From Paenibacillus sp. AN1007 (GTDB lineage: Bacteria > Bacillota > Bacilli > Paenibacillales > Paenibacillaceae), in the NCBI RefSeq assembly GCF_040702995.1, contig NZ_CP159992.1, forward strand, positions 2,939,501 to 3,003,500: a DNA stretch of 64,000 nucleotides, given 5' to 3'. The position numbers and the translations under genes were made by a program. This document shows, piece by piece, positions 30,179 to 39,492 of the stretch. Numbering within the stretch: position 1 is the first letter of the stretch; every line of letters begins with the position of its first letter. The notes under the pieces were generated by a model. It did not search any database. It saw only the letters and a program-made list of their open reading frames with translations, and was not told the DNA's origin.

Positions 30179-31135
30179 TCAGGAATATAAAGGTCCGCTC
30201 TGACTTCGCCGCACCCGCATTTTATACAGTTCCGGCAGGGCGACACCAATCAATACGATGATTACGCCTATCCACTGTAAACCGCTAACATGCTCATGCA
30301 GTACGATGGAGGATAGCAGTACGGCAACCGGCAGCTCCACCGCACCCAGAATACCTGCCATATCTCCACCGATATGAGGCACTCCGATTGCAAACAGCAC
30401 CGGAGGGATAAATGCACCGAAGAATCCAAGCAGCAGTCCAAACACAAGCAGCTGACTCCAGATCAGTCCGTTAAACAGGAATGTCGGCGGAAACAGAATG
30501 CAGAGCAGAATCAGTCCGCCTGTAACCATCCATGCACTGCGAAAGGCCGGATGCGCGGAAGGAACCGCTTTGCCGCTGAATAGTACAAACAAGGAATAAC
30601 TGACCGCTGCCATCAAACCAAAAGCAATGCCCAGACCGCTGATTTCACTAAGCCCCTGTTCCAGGAAACCCGCTGCAAGCAGTGTGCCGCCAAAAAGAAT
30701 AATAAGCGTCAGGAACGTAACTTTATTCGGACGCTGGCGTTTGCTGATCGCCTGAATCAGCACACTGATCCACGTGAATTGAAAGAGCAGAATAATGGCA
30801 AGTGATGCCGGAATGTAGCGCAGCGATTGATAATAAACAAGCCCCGTAATGACAGTTGGCGTTCCAGCCGCCATCAGCAGCAGACGTTGTTTCCAGCTTA
30901 AACGTGAGAACACCTTGGAAGCCGCTGCGGTTACCTGTTTTCCATTAGGCTGCATTCTCCGTTTAGATCTGAAACGAGTGTATAATGCCAGCATCCAGGT
31001 CAGGATAAAGCCGGTAATCAGCTGTGTTCCTACAACCTCGCCAAGCTGATATCCCTGACCATATGCCAATACAACAATGGTGGATAGAATACCGTAACTC
31101 ATCGCTCCTGCAAGGACAGATAGATAATATTTCAT
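30179..31135 (-). CDS. EamA/DMT-family transporter under a purine riboswitch
   Basis: A 318-residue membrane protein with ten predicted helices in two EamA repeats (about 1-145 and 160-310). It begins MKYYLSVLAGAMSYGILSTIVVLAYGQGY. ATG 31135 follows AGGAGG by 8 nt; the open frame continues to 31342 across the riboswitch and terminator, where it cannot be coding. EamA proteins are mostly metabolite exporters. The leader holds a guanine-type aptamer whose 3' side is shared with a terminator, so the ligand should switch the gene on. That is the logic of a purine efflux pump, comparable to adenine-induced pbuE, but from another transporter family. The exported compound is inferred, not shown. Confidence 0.88.
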   Translation of the reverse strand: MKYYLSVLAGAMSYGILSTIVVLAYGQGYQLGEVVGTQLITGFILTWMLALYTRFRSKRRMQPNGKQVTAAASKVFSRLSWKQRLLLMAAGTPTVITGLVYYQSLRYIPASLAIILLFQFTWISVLIQAISKRQRPNKVTFLTLIILFGGTLLAAGFLEQGLSEISGLGIAFGLMAAVSYSLFVLFSGKAVPSAHPAFRSAWMVTGGLILLCILFPPTFLFNGLIWSQLLVFGLLLGFFGAFIPPVLFAIGVPHIGGDMAGILGAVELPVAVLLSSIVLHEHVSGLQWIGVIIVLIGVALPELYKMRVRRSQSGPLYS

Positions 31136-31209
31136 GTAATAAACCTCCTGTTGATCCATATGCGCCCCTGATTCGGGTCCGTGTAAGGTCACAACCGCGT
31201 ATTTAAATG

Positions 31210-31328
31210 CAAAAAATCCTAACTCCGAGCAGAGAATACGTTGATTCCCTGGCATCGTAGTTAGGAAGTATAGGCTTCCCGTAGAGACCCTCGCCCTGTG
31301 TACACTTTCGGCCTGCGAGGTTATACGA
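31210..31328 (-). promoter_or_regulatory. Guanine-type purine riboswitch with ON-type terminator
   Basis: Aptamer 31255-31328 on the minus strand. P1 is TCGTA/TACGA, J1/2 TAA, P2 CCTCGC/GCGAGG, J2/3 GTCTCTAC, P3 GGGAAG/CTTCCT with a 6-nt loop CCTATA, and J3/1 AACTA. The binding-pocket bases U22, U47 and U51 are present, and the specificity base (position 74 in xpt numbering) is C, which pairs with guanine. L2 is 20 nt instead of about 7. The terminator (31210-31266) uses TCCTAACT, the 3' side of P3 plus J3/1, as its left arm, pairing with AGTTAGGA before T6. Ligand binding should therefore prevent termination. Confidence 0.88.
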
Positions 31329-31376
31329 ATTAAAGTATGCATTTTAAAATATCGCTCATGTGTGACGACTTTTCAT

Positions 31377-31405
31377 ATATTACATCGGGGGTGAGGTGGT
31401 GTCAA
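31377..31405 (-). promoter_or_regulatory. Promoter of the riboswitch and EamA transcript
   Basis: TTGACA (31400-31405), 17-nt spacer, TAATAT (31377-31382). The -35 overlaps the stop codon of the helicase gene. Predicted start about 31370, roughly 40 nt before the aptamer. Confidence 0.75.
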
Positions 31406-33650
31406 CCCATTTTATTTTTTAAGTTAAATTTTAAGTTTTTCACTTCGTTACGTTGTCCCACTCCAGCGTTTGCTCGCAACCCGGATTTCAACCCTTCCAG
31501 ATCCAGTCCGTCCATGGCAAAGGCTTCCCGAATTAAAGGCGGCGCCACGAATTCATCGTATTTACCGAGATAGGGCGCTTCATCTTCTGCAAGCAGTGCA
31601 GATGCATCCTGTGCCATCCGACATTCACTCATCATCTCGGCTAACAGTGTCCGTTCATCGACTTTGCCTGAAACTACAAAATAATACGGCTCCATCGGCA
31701 CGACAGAACGTAAAGCCAGCCTTTTGGACAGATTGTGTTTCATCAACCGCTCCAGCGTACGAAAAGCTTTGCTTCCCACCCAGGGCAGTACGTACATGGA
31801 ATCCCCTCCAGCAGGAATAACAACCTGCTTCAGCAGCCCACTCTCACGGGCCAGCCGGCGTGCACGCTCCAGACGGTTAACGGCTTGGGGTGACAAATAC
31901 GGGTAGATGACCGATTCGGACAGAACCTCGCGCATCTTCTGCACTACAGCGGTATGGATATCCCCGCCTGCTCCAAGCCATAATGTATCGACTTTGCCTT
32001 TTGCCGACTTCACGTATACGGCCTTGTGTTTGTGATCGACCTCTTCCACTTTCCACAGCTTGCCTGCGAGCGAGAAACAATAACCCGGCGGCGGCACGGT
32101 TGTTATAGATCCGATCTCTTCCGAGCCATGCAGCACTTTATGCTCTTCATCGTCCTTGAACACAGCATAGAAGCGATAGTTATTCACAATTTTCTCACCC
32201 GTAAGTCCGATCAGCAGCGTCTGCTCTTCGGTCCACTGCAGATGATCCGTCTCGATCAGATAATTGAGAAAGGTTTGATACTGATCTGGTGTAATCTCTG
32301 AAAAAGGCGCCAGTGAGAGAATTGCGGCGGCAAGCTCTCTCGGCTCCGCCTCCCCCATACTTTTCAGCATGCTCATCGTCTGATGATAAAGTACACCGAT
32401 AGGCATTTTACGGGCCTCCAGCGGTTCCACCCATTTGGTTCTGACATACAGCTCAATAACGGCTATAGCGCGCATTAACGTCCACGGCATTCGGGCTGGC
32501 AGTTGAGCTTCTTCATCCTCTTCCTCTGGACATACAAAAAGCATCTCTGATGCCATGTCATCCCGGCGCCCTGAGCGGCCGAGCCGCTGCACAAAGCTTG
32601 AAGCGCTGTATGGCGCTCCAAGCTGAACGACCCTCTCCAACTCTCCCAGGTCAATGCCAAGTTCAAGAGTAACCGTGGCCGCCGCCACAGCAGGTCCTGT
32701 ACCTGTTCGGAGGGCAGCTTCTGTCTCCTCTCTAAGCATGGCCGAGATGCTTCCATGATGCACATGGAACACATCGCGCTCCTCTCTGCGCGCCGCGACA
32801 CGGCGCATCTCCAGAATCGTAACTTCCGCATCCGTGCGGCTGTTGGTGAAGATGAGCGCTTTTTTGCGATGTGTGCTTTCGTAAATAAAGTCGTAATAGG
32901 CTTTACGCGCATGATGGAGCTGCTCGGCCTGCTCTTCGTTCTGTGCATCTGGAAACGAAAAATGCTCCACTCGAAGCCGCAGCTTGCGCCCGCCCGGGGA
33001 AGATACCACATCTACTCCTTGCCGTGTTCCCGCAGCAAGCCAGGCTGTAGCTGCATCATAATCACTGAGTGTAGCTGATAACCCGACTCTTCGAGGAATA
33101 CAGCCTGCCATCCGTTCAATACGAGCCAGCTGACTCAGTACTTGAATCCCCCGGTCTGCACCCATAAATGCATGCACCTCATCAATAATGATGTAACGCA
33201 GATCGTGGAACAGAGCAGGGATGGCATTCGGTCGATTCATCAGCAGACCTTCCAGCGACTCTGGTGTAATCTGCAGCACGCCTGAAGGGTTTTTCATCAG
33301 CTTGGTTTTCTCCGCCTGCGGTACATCTCCGTGCCAATGCCAAACGGGAATATGACCTTCGGACAGCAGGTCTTTGAGGCGTTCAAACTGGTCGTTAATC
33401 AGTGCTTTTAAAGGTCCTATATAGAGAATGCCTACCGATTTGGAAGGCTGGTCGTACAGCTCGGTCAGTGCAGGGAAAAGGCAGCCTCCGTCTTGCCAGA
33501 GGCTGTCCCTGCCGCAATCAGCATGTGATGTGACGTGTTAAAACAGATACTGCATGCTTCAATCTGCGCTGGTCGTAGCGATTCCCATCTTTTTTTGTAG
33601 ATAAATTCCTGTACAAACGGAGCCAGCTTGTAGAAAGGATTGTCACTCAT
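31402..33650 (-). pseudogene. sngC: DEAD/DEAH-box helicase, SngC-like (Shango), interrupted by a one-base frameshift
   Basis: The gene reads in one frame from ATG 33650 through Walker A, AAGTASGKTEAAF. At about 33473 it meets a stop after a TTTTCCC run unless one base is restored. The other frame then continues PALTELYDQPSKS, GPLKALINDQFERLKD, the DEVH box (IIIDEVHAFMG), SAT box (VGLSATL), and motif VI QRLGRSGRRDD to the stop at 31402. Restored, the product is about 749 residues with an Lhr-like C-terminal half. It overlaps the upstream ATPase gene by 4 nt. The missing base lies in a T run (TTTT where TTTTT would restore frame), so it may be a true mutation, phase variation or a sequence error. 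The Shango assignment rests on the neighbouring genes. Confidence 0.85.
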
Positions 33651-35020
33651 AGCTCTAACTCCGCCAGGAAATCATCCAGCTCATCGGCCTCCGTTGATCC
33701 AGCCGTACCCTGGACCGCTGCTTTCGCTTGTGCAGCACGGTCACCAAGCAGCTGCTCAAAAGTCACTTCGGGATTCTGATGCAGCGTATGCAGCACATCC
33801 ATAAAATCGCGCACTACCTCCCGTGTGGTCAGCAGCTCATCAGCACCAAGCCGGTTCACCGCCATTTGCATAAAATCAACTAATTGTTCATCCGTTAACT
33901 TCACTGTATATGCGAAATGAAGGGCATGAATCTGACGCAGCTTCTGCAGTAAGATTAGAATTTCTTCATGTGACAGCATCGCCAGCTTCAGAATAGGCCC
34001 CGTGTAATTCGCATACGCTCTTGCAGCGTATCGACCGTCAATTAGCCTGGAGCGCAGCGCTTCATAGCTGTATAGTCCACGACGTTCATCCTCCAGAAAC
34101 TGCGGGGTTCCTCCCACAAAAATACCCAGGTGCTCTGCCTTGCCCTGCATCGTATCATTGAACATGGTCAGCAGCTTTTCGTAATTGCTTTGGCGAGAGA
34201 TGCTGTTTGTAATTTTATACAGATTCACCGCCTCATCAATAAAAAGCAGCAGCCCTTTGTAACCGATACGAGCCATAAATTCAGACCACAATTTGAAATA
34301 ATCATACCAGTTATCATCGTCAATAATTACGCCAACGGACAGCTCCTTCTTCGCCTCCGTTTTGGTGGCATATTCTCCTCGAAGCCATCGTAATGCGGCC
34401 TGCTTCCGGTCATCATCCGCATGTTTATATCCATTCCAGTAGGCTGCCAGTACTTTCGCAAAATCAAACCCGTGAACCAGATTCTGCATCTCTCCTGTCA
34501 CCATGTAGATCTGATTCTCTACTTCCAGCGGCAGTGCAGGATCATCCGGGCGAATATTCAGATTATTCATCGCCGTTTGCTGCAGCCCTGCGATCCATTT
34601 TTGCAAAATAGGTTCCAATGCACCGCCATCCGGGCGTGTACGTGTAGACAGTCGTGTCATGAGTTCACGATATGCCGCCAGCCCTTGTCCTTTCGTACCG
34701 ACAAGTCTGCGCTCGGGGGATAAATCCGCATCGGCAGTAACAAAGTCACGATCCATCGCATAATTACGAATCATCTGCAGGAGAAAGCTTTTACCACTGC
34801 CATACCGGCCCGTAATCAGCTTGAATGCGGCCCCCCCTTCAGCAATGTTGTCCAGATCTCGCAGGATGGCCTCTACTTCCGGCTTCCGTCCTACGGCAAT
34901 CTGCTCCAGACCAATGCGCGGAACAACTCCTGCCGTTAAAGAATTCACAAGTGCGGTCGTTAAACGTTTTGGAATTTTAAGCTCATTTCTTTTAGATTCA
35001 CTTGGTTTCTGTTCCGTCAT
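33647..35020 (-). CDS. sngB: P-loop ATPase, SngB-like (Shango)
   Basis: A 457-residue ATP-binding protein. Walker A is GRYGSGKS at about residues 71-78, and the Walker B-like motif is LLLFIDEA at about 261-268. The sequence fits the DUF2791-type P-loop family that includes BREX-like ATP-binding proteins. It has no helicase motifs. The N-terminus is basic and polar and the C-terminus is acidic (DELDDFLAELEL). The start at 35020 lies 4 nt after the stop of the TerB gene, and its stop overlaps the helicase start (ATGA), so the three products are made in step. In the Shango system of phage defence the middle gene encodes an ATPase; the biochemical role is not established. Confidence 0.85.
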   Translation of the reverse strand: MTEQKPSESKRNELKIPKRLTTALVNSLTAGVVPRIGLEQIAVGRKPEVEAILRDLDNIAEGGAAFKLITGRYGSGKSFLLQMIRNYAMDRDFVTADADLSPERRLVGTKGQGLAAYRELMTRLSTRTRPDGGALEPILQKWIAGLQQTAMNNLNIRPDDPALPLEVENQIYMVTGEMQNLVHGFDFAKVLAAYWNGYKHADDDRKQAALRWLRGEYATKTEAKKELSVGVIIDDDNWYDYFKLWSEFMARIGYKGLLLFIDEAVNLYKITNSISRQSNYEKLLTMFNDTMQGKAEHLGIFVGGTPQFLEDERRGLYSYEALRSRLIDGRYAARAYANYTGPILKLAMLSHEEILILLQKLRQIHALHFAYTVKLTDEQLVDFMQMAVNRLGADELLTTREVVRDFMDVLHTLHQNPEVTFEQLLGDRAAQAKAAVQGTAGSTEADELDDFLAELEL

Positions 35021-35024
35021 GCTA

Positions 35025-36590
35025 TCACCTCTTCACATGTTCAAATATATCGATATAATCTGGAGAGATTCGGTCCCCGTCAATCAGCAGGTCTCCGATA
35101 GTCTCCACAGCAGCATCATTAATCTCATCCAGCAAAAGTGCAGGCATCGTGCCCGTCTCTTCCGCCAGACGCATGAGTTCATCATCCGGATGATCTCCAA
35201 GCAGGGCATAAATGGCACTTACGTGCCTGGATTCCAGACGCTCGGCGAACTCGTACCATTCCTCCTGCACATCGGCTGCCGCAGCCTCGTCCCACTGTAA
35301 TTTCACTTCAGCTGGGACACATTCTTCCCGTATCGAATCAACCAGCGCCGGTTCTTCATGCTCGTCCTTTTCTTCAACATTATGTCCGCATGTCACATTG
35401 CTCTGAGAGCGTTCCAGCGGACTAAAAACAGCCGTATCAGCTGGAGATTGTCCATTCTCATCAATAGTCAGTGCTTGGCGCACATACTCGCTGTCCTTCT
35501 GCAGGGAAGCCAGTTTGGACGCATCAATATGAATGACTGGCGCAGTTACGGCCTCCTCTTGTTCAAGAGCATAAGCTTTGTCTACATACCGCTCAATCAC
35601 ACGGGCAAGCTCAGGCTCCAGCATTTTGCCGCGCAGACGGCCTCGGAAACCTAATCGTTCTCGAAGCTTATTTTCCGTACAGCGATATATTCGGGTTAAC
35701 CTCTGTACAAACTCCGCCTGCATGCCAATAGGAAAATACGTAAAGGAAACGGACCGCCCATAGATGGATTCGTCGTAAACCGCTTTGTGAAACAGCGTGC
35801 GTTCCACGGTCTGCTCAGCGTCCGGTCCGAGCTCTGGCAGCAGACCCGTTCCATGGGTCCGCTTGAGATATGAATCTGCCACAGCCATCACTTTAGGAAT
35901 GTACCGTTCCAGCATTTCTTTGCCGCCATCCCGGTAAAAAGTATTCAGCGTAACATCATAGTCATAATATCTTCGCAGCATATCCAAGGTAAGTTCAGCA
36001 GGATTTTCCTGCAGTATCCGCTTTAGTTCCCTGTCCATCAAAGGCGCAGGCAGATAACCACCAGACAGCATCATGACTTCAGGCAGACATGAATGCAGTT
36101 CATGAACAAGGGTGTAATCAACCATCCACTCCTGCATATATACATGAAGTTGAGGCAGCCTCTCCCCGTAGTTCAACCATAATTGTTTTAATTGATTGTA
36201 CCCTTCCTCGGCACTCTTCCAGCCAATGCCATTAATCAATTCATAGATATGGACGAACAGATACGAGAGATCGACATCCAGGTATCTCCCCTGCCGCGCC
36301 TCCGTTCTCCAGTACAGATACCACTTCAGCTGCGCGTCATTCATCACGCCATACGTTGGCCAGTAGCTCATAAATGGAACAGGGGATACTTCTTCCCCGG
36401 TCATTGCTGTAAGCCTTTCGGCCTCCTCCACAAATCGCTTCTCTGAAGACAATACTGCTCCCTGCTGCATATGCCGGTGCCGATTCTGGTTCATCACAGA
36501 TGAACGATCGGGTATTTCAATTGAAGCCGTCTCTGTATCTTCACTCATATCAATCTCCATAAATTCCAGCTGTTCGGAATGATCCCTCAT
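35025..36590 (-). CDS. sngA: TerB_N/TerB_C-domain protein, SngA-like (Shango)
   Basis: A 521-residue protein. After an acidic N-terminal tail of about 45 residues comes a TerB_N-like domain (about 55-260; PFMSYWPTYGVMNDAQLKWY, then YLDVDLSYLFVHIYELING). A middle helical region contains LRERLGFRGRLRGK. The C-terminal TerB_C-like domain begins near WDEAAAADVQEEWYEF and ends INDAAVETIGDLLID. ATG 36590 follows GAGGGGGT by 8 nt; the frame continues upstream to 36806 through the promoter area (TATAAT at 36646-36651, minus strand) and is not coding there. It is the first of three tightly spaced genes. The set TerB protein, ATPase, helicase is that of the Shango anti-phage system. Confidence 0.85.
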   Translation of the reverse strand: MRDHSEQLEFMEIDMSEDTETASIEIPDRSSVMNQNRHRHMQQGAVLSSEKRFVEEAERLTAMTGEEVSPVPFMSYWPTYGVMNDAQLKWYLYWRTEARQGRYLDVDLSYLFVHIYELINGIGWKSAEEGYNQLKQLWLNYGERLPQLHVYMQEWMVDYTLVHELHSCLPEVMMLSGGYLPAPLMDRELKRILQENPAELTLDMLRRYYDYDVTLNTFYRDGGKEMLERYIPKVMAVADSYLKRTHGTGLLPELGPDAEQTVERTLFHKAVYDESIYGRSVSFTYFPIGMQAEFVQRLTRIYRCTENKLRERLGFRGRLRGKMLEPELARVIERYVDKAYALEQEEAVTAPVIHIDASKLASLQKDSEYVRQALTIDENGQSPADTAVFSPLERSQSNVTCGHNVEEKDEHEEPALVDSIREECVPAEVKLQWDEAAAADVQEEWYEFAERLESRHVSAIYALLGDHPDDELMRLAEETGTMPALLLDEINDAAVETIGDLLIDGDRISPDYIDIFEHVKR

Positions 36591-36700
36591 CGTAATGGAC
36601 CCCCTCTTCCCAAACAAAATACGAACACGTGTATCCATACGCACCATTATAACACTTGTACAGCCTCTGTGGGCGGCAAAATAACACTTTCTTTGAACAC

Positions 36701-36728
36701 AAAAAAGAAGGCATGATTGCCCTCTTTT
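36701..36728 (-). terminator. Terminator of the bacteriophytochrome gene
   Basis: AAGAGGGCA and TGCCTTCTT arms on the minus strand with a 4-nt loop and a T6 tail, just upstream of the Shango operon promoter. Confidence 0.75.
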
Positions 36729-36805
36729 CCGTTGTATATTCGATCTCTGATTATACAGTCCATCAATCTGCTTTTCTTGATATTCCGTGCGGACCTGCCT
36801 TCCCA

Positions 36806-39346
36806 TTAAATGACCCGCGTGCGGTTTCTGCCTTCCTCCTTAGCCTGGAACAGAGCTTGAGTGGCCAGTTCAATCAAATCACCGGCAGCCGATTGTTCAT
36901 CAGGCGTCAGAACCGCGCCACCGACGCTTACCGTAACGACACCGCTCTGACCCGTGAGCTCACGCTGAATCTGGAGAGCCAGCACATGCTGCCTGATCTC
37001 TTCAGCCAATGCCGATAAATATGCCGACGTCGTTCCTTTTAATTTCAGCATGAACGTACCGCCCCGCAGACGGGAAATAACAGCATCATGCTGTCCGCTG
37101 ACCACTGTCAGCACCTCGCCAATCCACTGCAGACACAAGTCGCCACCCTGCAGTCCATAAGCTGTGTTGTAAGAACGAAAATCATCAATATCGATGATGA
37201 GAAGCCCCAGGCTGCATTTTTCCTCTAGGCAATCATTCCAGTTCCCTTCCAGCTGCTGCTTAAACACCGTTTGAATCGGCATATCTGTCAACGGATCAGT
37301 GGTCAGGTAATTGTGAAGCTGGGTTGTTGTCTCACTGTAGTCATCCTGCTCCTGATGGGATGTTCTGCTGCGAAGCAGCAGCATGACCGAAGGTTTGCCT
37401 GCATGGATGACAGAAGCCATCGTAATTTCAAGCAGCAGAGACATGCCCGAAGCAGTTGTAAAGTATAACTGATTGTTCATCAAACTTGTCGTATCCAGCC
37501 GCAGTTTTTCGAATTCCAGCTGCAGCACATCCCTTGTATTGTCGGGCATGAATTCTCTAAAATTTTTCCCGATGAGACTGCCCGCGTTCTCGTACCCAAG
37601 CAGTGCTGCAGCCATCGTATTACAATAGATGATTCGACCTTCAGTGAGTGTAAAGAAGGCAACGGGTGAGAAATCCATCAACTGTAAATAACGCTGCTCG
37701 TTCCGCTTCAAAATGCGAGCGTTCTGGAAAGCATGCTCCTCCGCCTGAGCGAGTTGATTTTCAGTCTGACTGCGTACAATAGACTTTAGCAAAGGCAGAA
37801 TGCTCAGCTCTCTCGTTGTCCAAGGATACGAAGTGGACTGTACAACTTCTCTCCATTTTTCGAATGATTTTCGCGGAGACAGCCGCATACCATCATCCGT
37901 CTTCAGCACAGCTTTCGCCGGATCCCCAGCCCAATCCACAACCTGAATCACCTCCGGACGAAACCACAGCATATAGTTATGATGACCCGGTGAGATCGCA
38001 ACATAAATTACTCCGGAAGCGGTGTCCTTATAACGTTTGGCTGTTTCATATTCGAGACTCAGCCTGGACGTATGATAACTGTGATCCTCCGCTTGACCGG
38101 CGAGCCACCCCGCCAGTTCACGAATCTGCCCATTCGTTGGAGTATCCCCGAACAGCAGCAGCTTGTCCTGATAACAAACAGCCGCGCCGGATGCATTCAT
38201 CAGCCGGAGAACAGTCTCCTGCTCCCCCTGCAGCTCTTCCATCACCCGTGCCGGACTTGTATTCCCGATAAAAATGTTAACAATGCGGGCAGCAGCCTCG
38301 CGCGACTTAATCTCGGCCTGATATTCATCAAGCTGCTGACGCTGGAACAATTCATTGGAGAAAAAGGCACCCAAAAAATTGCACAGATTACGCACACGAT
38401 GAGGAACATATCTCGCAGCATAATGATGGCATGTGATTAGTCCCCATAACTGATTATCGTGGATCAGTGAGATCGTAACCGTCGCTCCAACCCCCATGTT
38501 TTGCAGATATTCAATATGAAGTGGAGACACACTCCGAAGCACAGACAGACTTAGATTCAGCGGTTTGCCTGTCAGAGGCTGCAGGAGAGGTACAATTTCA
38601 ACAGGAGTATAATCAACGTTTACAATGGTTCGCAGCCAGTTGCGAAGATAAAGCTCTCTGGCCTGCTTGGGAATGTCCGAGGCCGGGTAGTGGTGCCCGA
38701 GAAAAGGTTCAAGCCCGGGTTCACACGCTTCTGCGATTACCTTTCCGTTCCACTGCTCGTCAAATTCATAGATCATGACTCTGTCATATCCAAGCATCTC
38801 TTTCACCTGTTCAGCGGCGATCTGGCTTGCCTCCACGCGGCTGTCCGTGCTCTTGATTCTTCCGAAGAAACGGGATATCCATTCAAAATCGTTGGATTCG
38901 ATGTTCTCTTTTTCATAATAAGGCTCCATTTCGAGAATAAGCAGACCTTCACTCTCGTGCAGGACTGACGAAAATACTTTCTCTTGCCCTCCGACAGATA
39001 GAATCAAATCCATGTAATGTAAATCGGATGTCACCGCTGCGTTCGAACGGTGGTTCAGGAGCTTGTCTGCATCTTGTTCTGTTATCAGCTCATGCAAAGG
39101 CATACCTAAAATATCTGAACAGTGGATGCCCAGATGATCATACGTATTCTGACTGCACTGTACGATCGTTGGTGCACCTGCCGGATCAATGGCCAGAAGC
39201 ACACCATGCGGCTGGATAAAACCCGGAATATGAATGGGCTCCTTATCACAGTTATTCAGGTCGACAGGATCATTCGTGTAACTACCTTGCGGGAGCAAAG
39301 TACGGTTAAGCATACTCAATTCTTGCCTCGACCTAGGTTCAGCCAT
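36806..39346 (-). CDS. Bacteriophytochrome with PAS and degenerate GGDEF output
   Basis: An 846-residue red/far-red photoreceptor. PAS, GAF and PHY photosensory domains cover about residues 25-520. The biliverdin-binding Cys is at the expected N-terminal place, NNCDKEPIHIPGFIQPHG (about Cys33). The GAF domain has the PASDIP motif (about 222) and ATVTISLIHDNQLWGLITCHH. A PAS domain follows at about 560-680, then a GGDEF domain (about 700-846). Its signature reads RLRGGTFML instead of RxGGDEF, lacking the catalytic Asp/Glu pair, so cyclase activity is unlikely. The heme oxygenase gene that supplies biliverdin is directly upstream. With a probably inactive output, it may act by binding a partner or nucleotide. 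Confidence 0.93.
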   Translation of the reverse strand: MAEPRSRQELSMLNRTLLPQGSYTNDPVDLNNCDKEPIHIPGFIQPHGVLLAIDPAGAPTIVQCSQNTYDHLGIHCSDILGMPLHELITEQDADKLLNHRSNAAVTSDLHYMDLILSVGGQEKVFSSVLHESEGLLILEMEPYYEKENIESNDFEWISRFFGRIKSTDSRVEASQIAAEQVKEMLGYDRVMIYEFDEQWNGKVIAEACEPGLEPFLGHHYPASDIPKQARELYLRNWLRTIVNVDYTPVEIVPLLQPLTGKPLNLSLSVLRSVSPLHIEYLQNMGVGATVTISLIHDNQLWGLITCHHYAARYVPHRVRNLCNFLGAFFSNELFQRQQLDEYQAEIKSREAAARIVNIFIGNTSPARVMEELQGEQETVLRLMNASGAAVCYQDKLLLFGDTPTNGQIRELAGWLAGQAEDHSYHTSRLSLEYETAKRYKDTASGVIYVAISPGHHNYMLWFRPEVIQVVDWAGDPAKAVLKTDDGMRLSPRKSFEKWREVVQSTSYPWTTRELSILPLLKSIVRSQTENQLAQAEEHAFQNARILKRNEQRYLQLMDFSPVAFFTLTEGRIIYCNTMAAALLGYENAGSLIGKNFREFMPDNTRDVLQLEFEKLRLDTTSLMNNQLYFTTASGMSLLLEITMASVIHAGKPSVMLLLRSRTSHQEQDDYSETTTQLHNYLTTDPLTDMPIQTVFKQQLEGNWNDCLEEKCSLGLLIIDIDDFRSYNTAYGLQGGDLCLQWIGEVLTVVSGQHDAVISRLRGGTFMLKLKGTTSAYLSALAEEIRQHVLALQIQRELTGQSGVVTVSVGGAVLTPDEQSAAGDLIELATQALFQAKEEGRNRTRVI

Positions 39347-39492
39347 GGACCTTAATATCCCCTTCCAGCGGGTATCGTTTTTCTTAGCAGCATTTACGTC
39401 GGGAAACGAATCGTGCTTATATTATTCGACTGTATTTATTAGCAATAGCGTCTTATGATTGTATTTATCAGATCGTTTAACAGGCACCCTTT

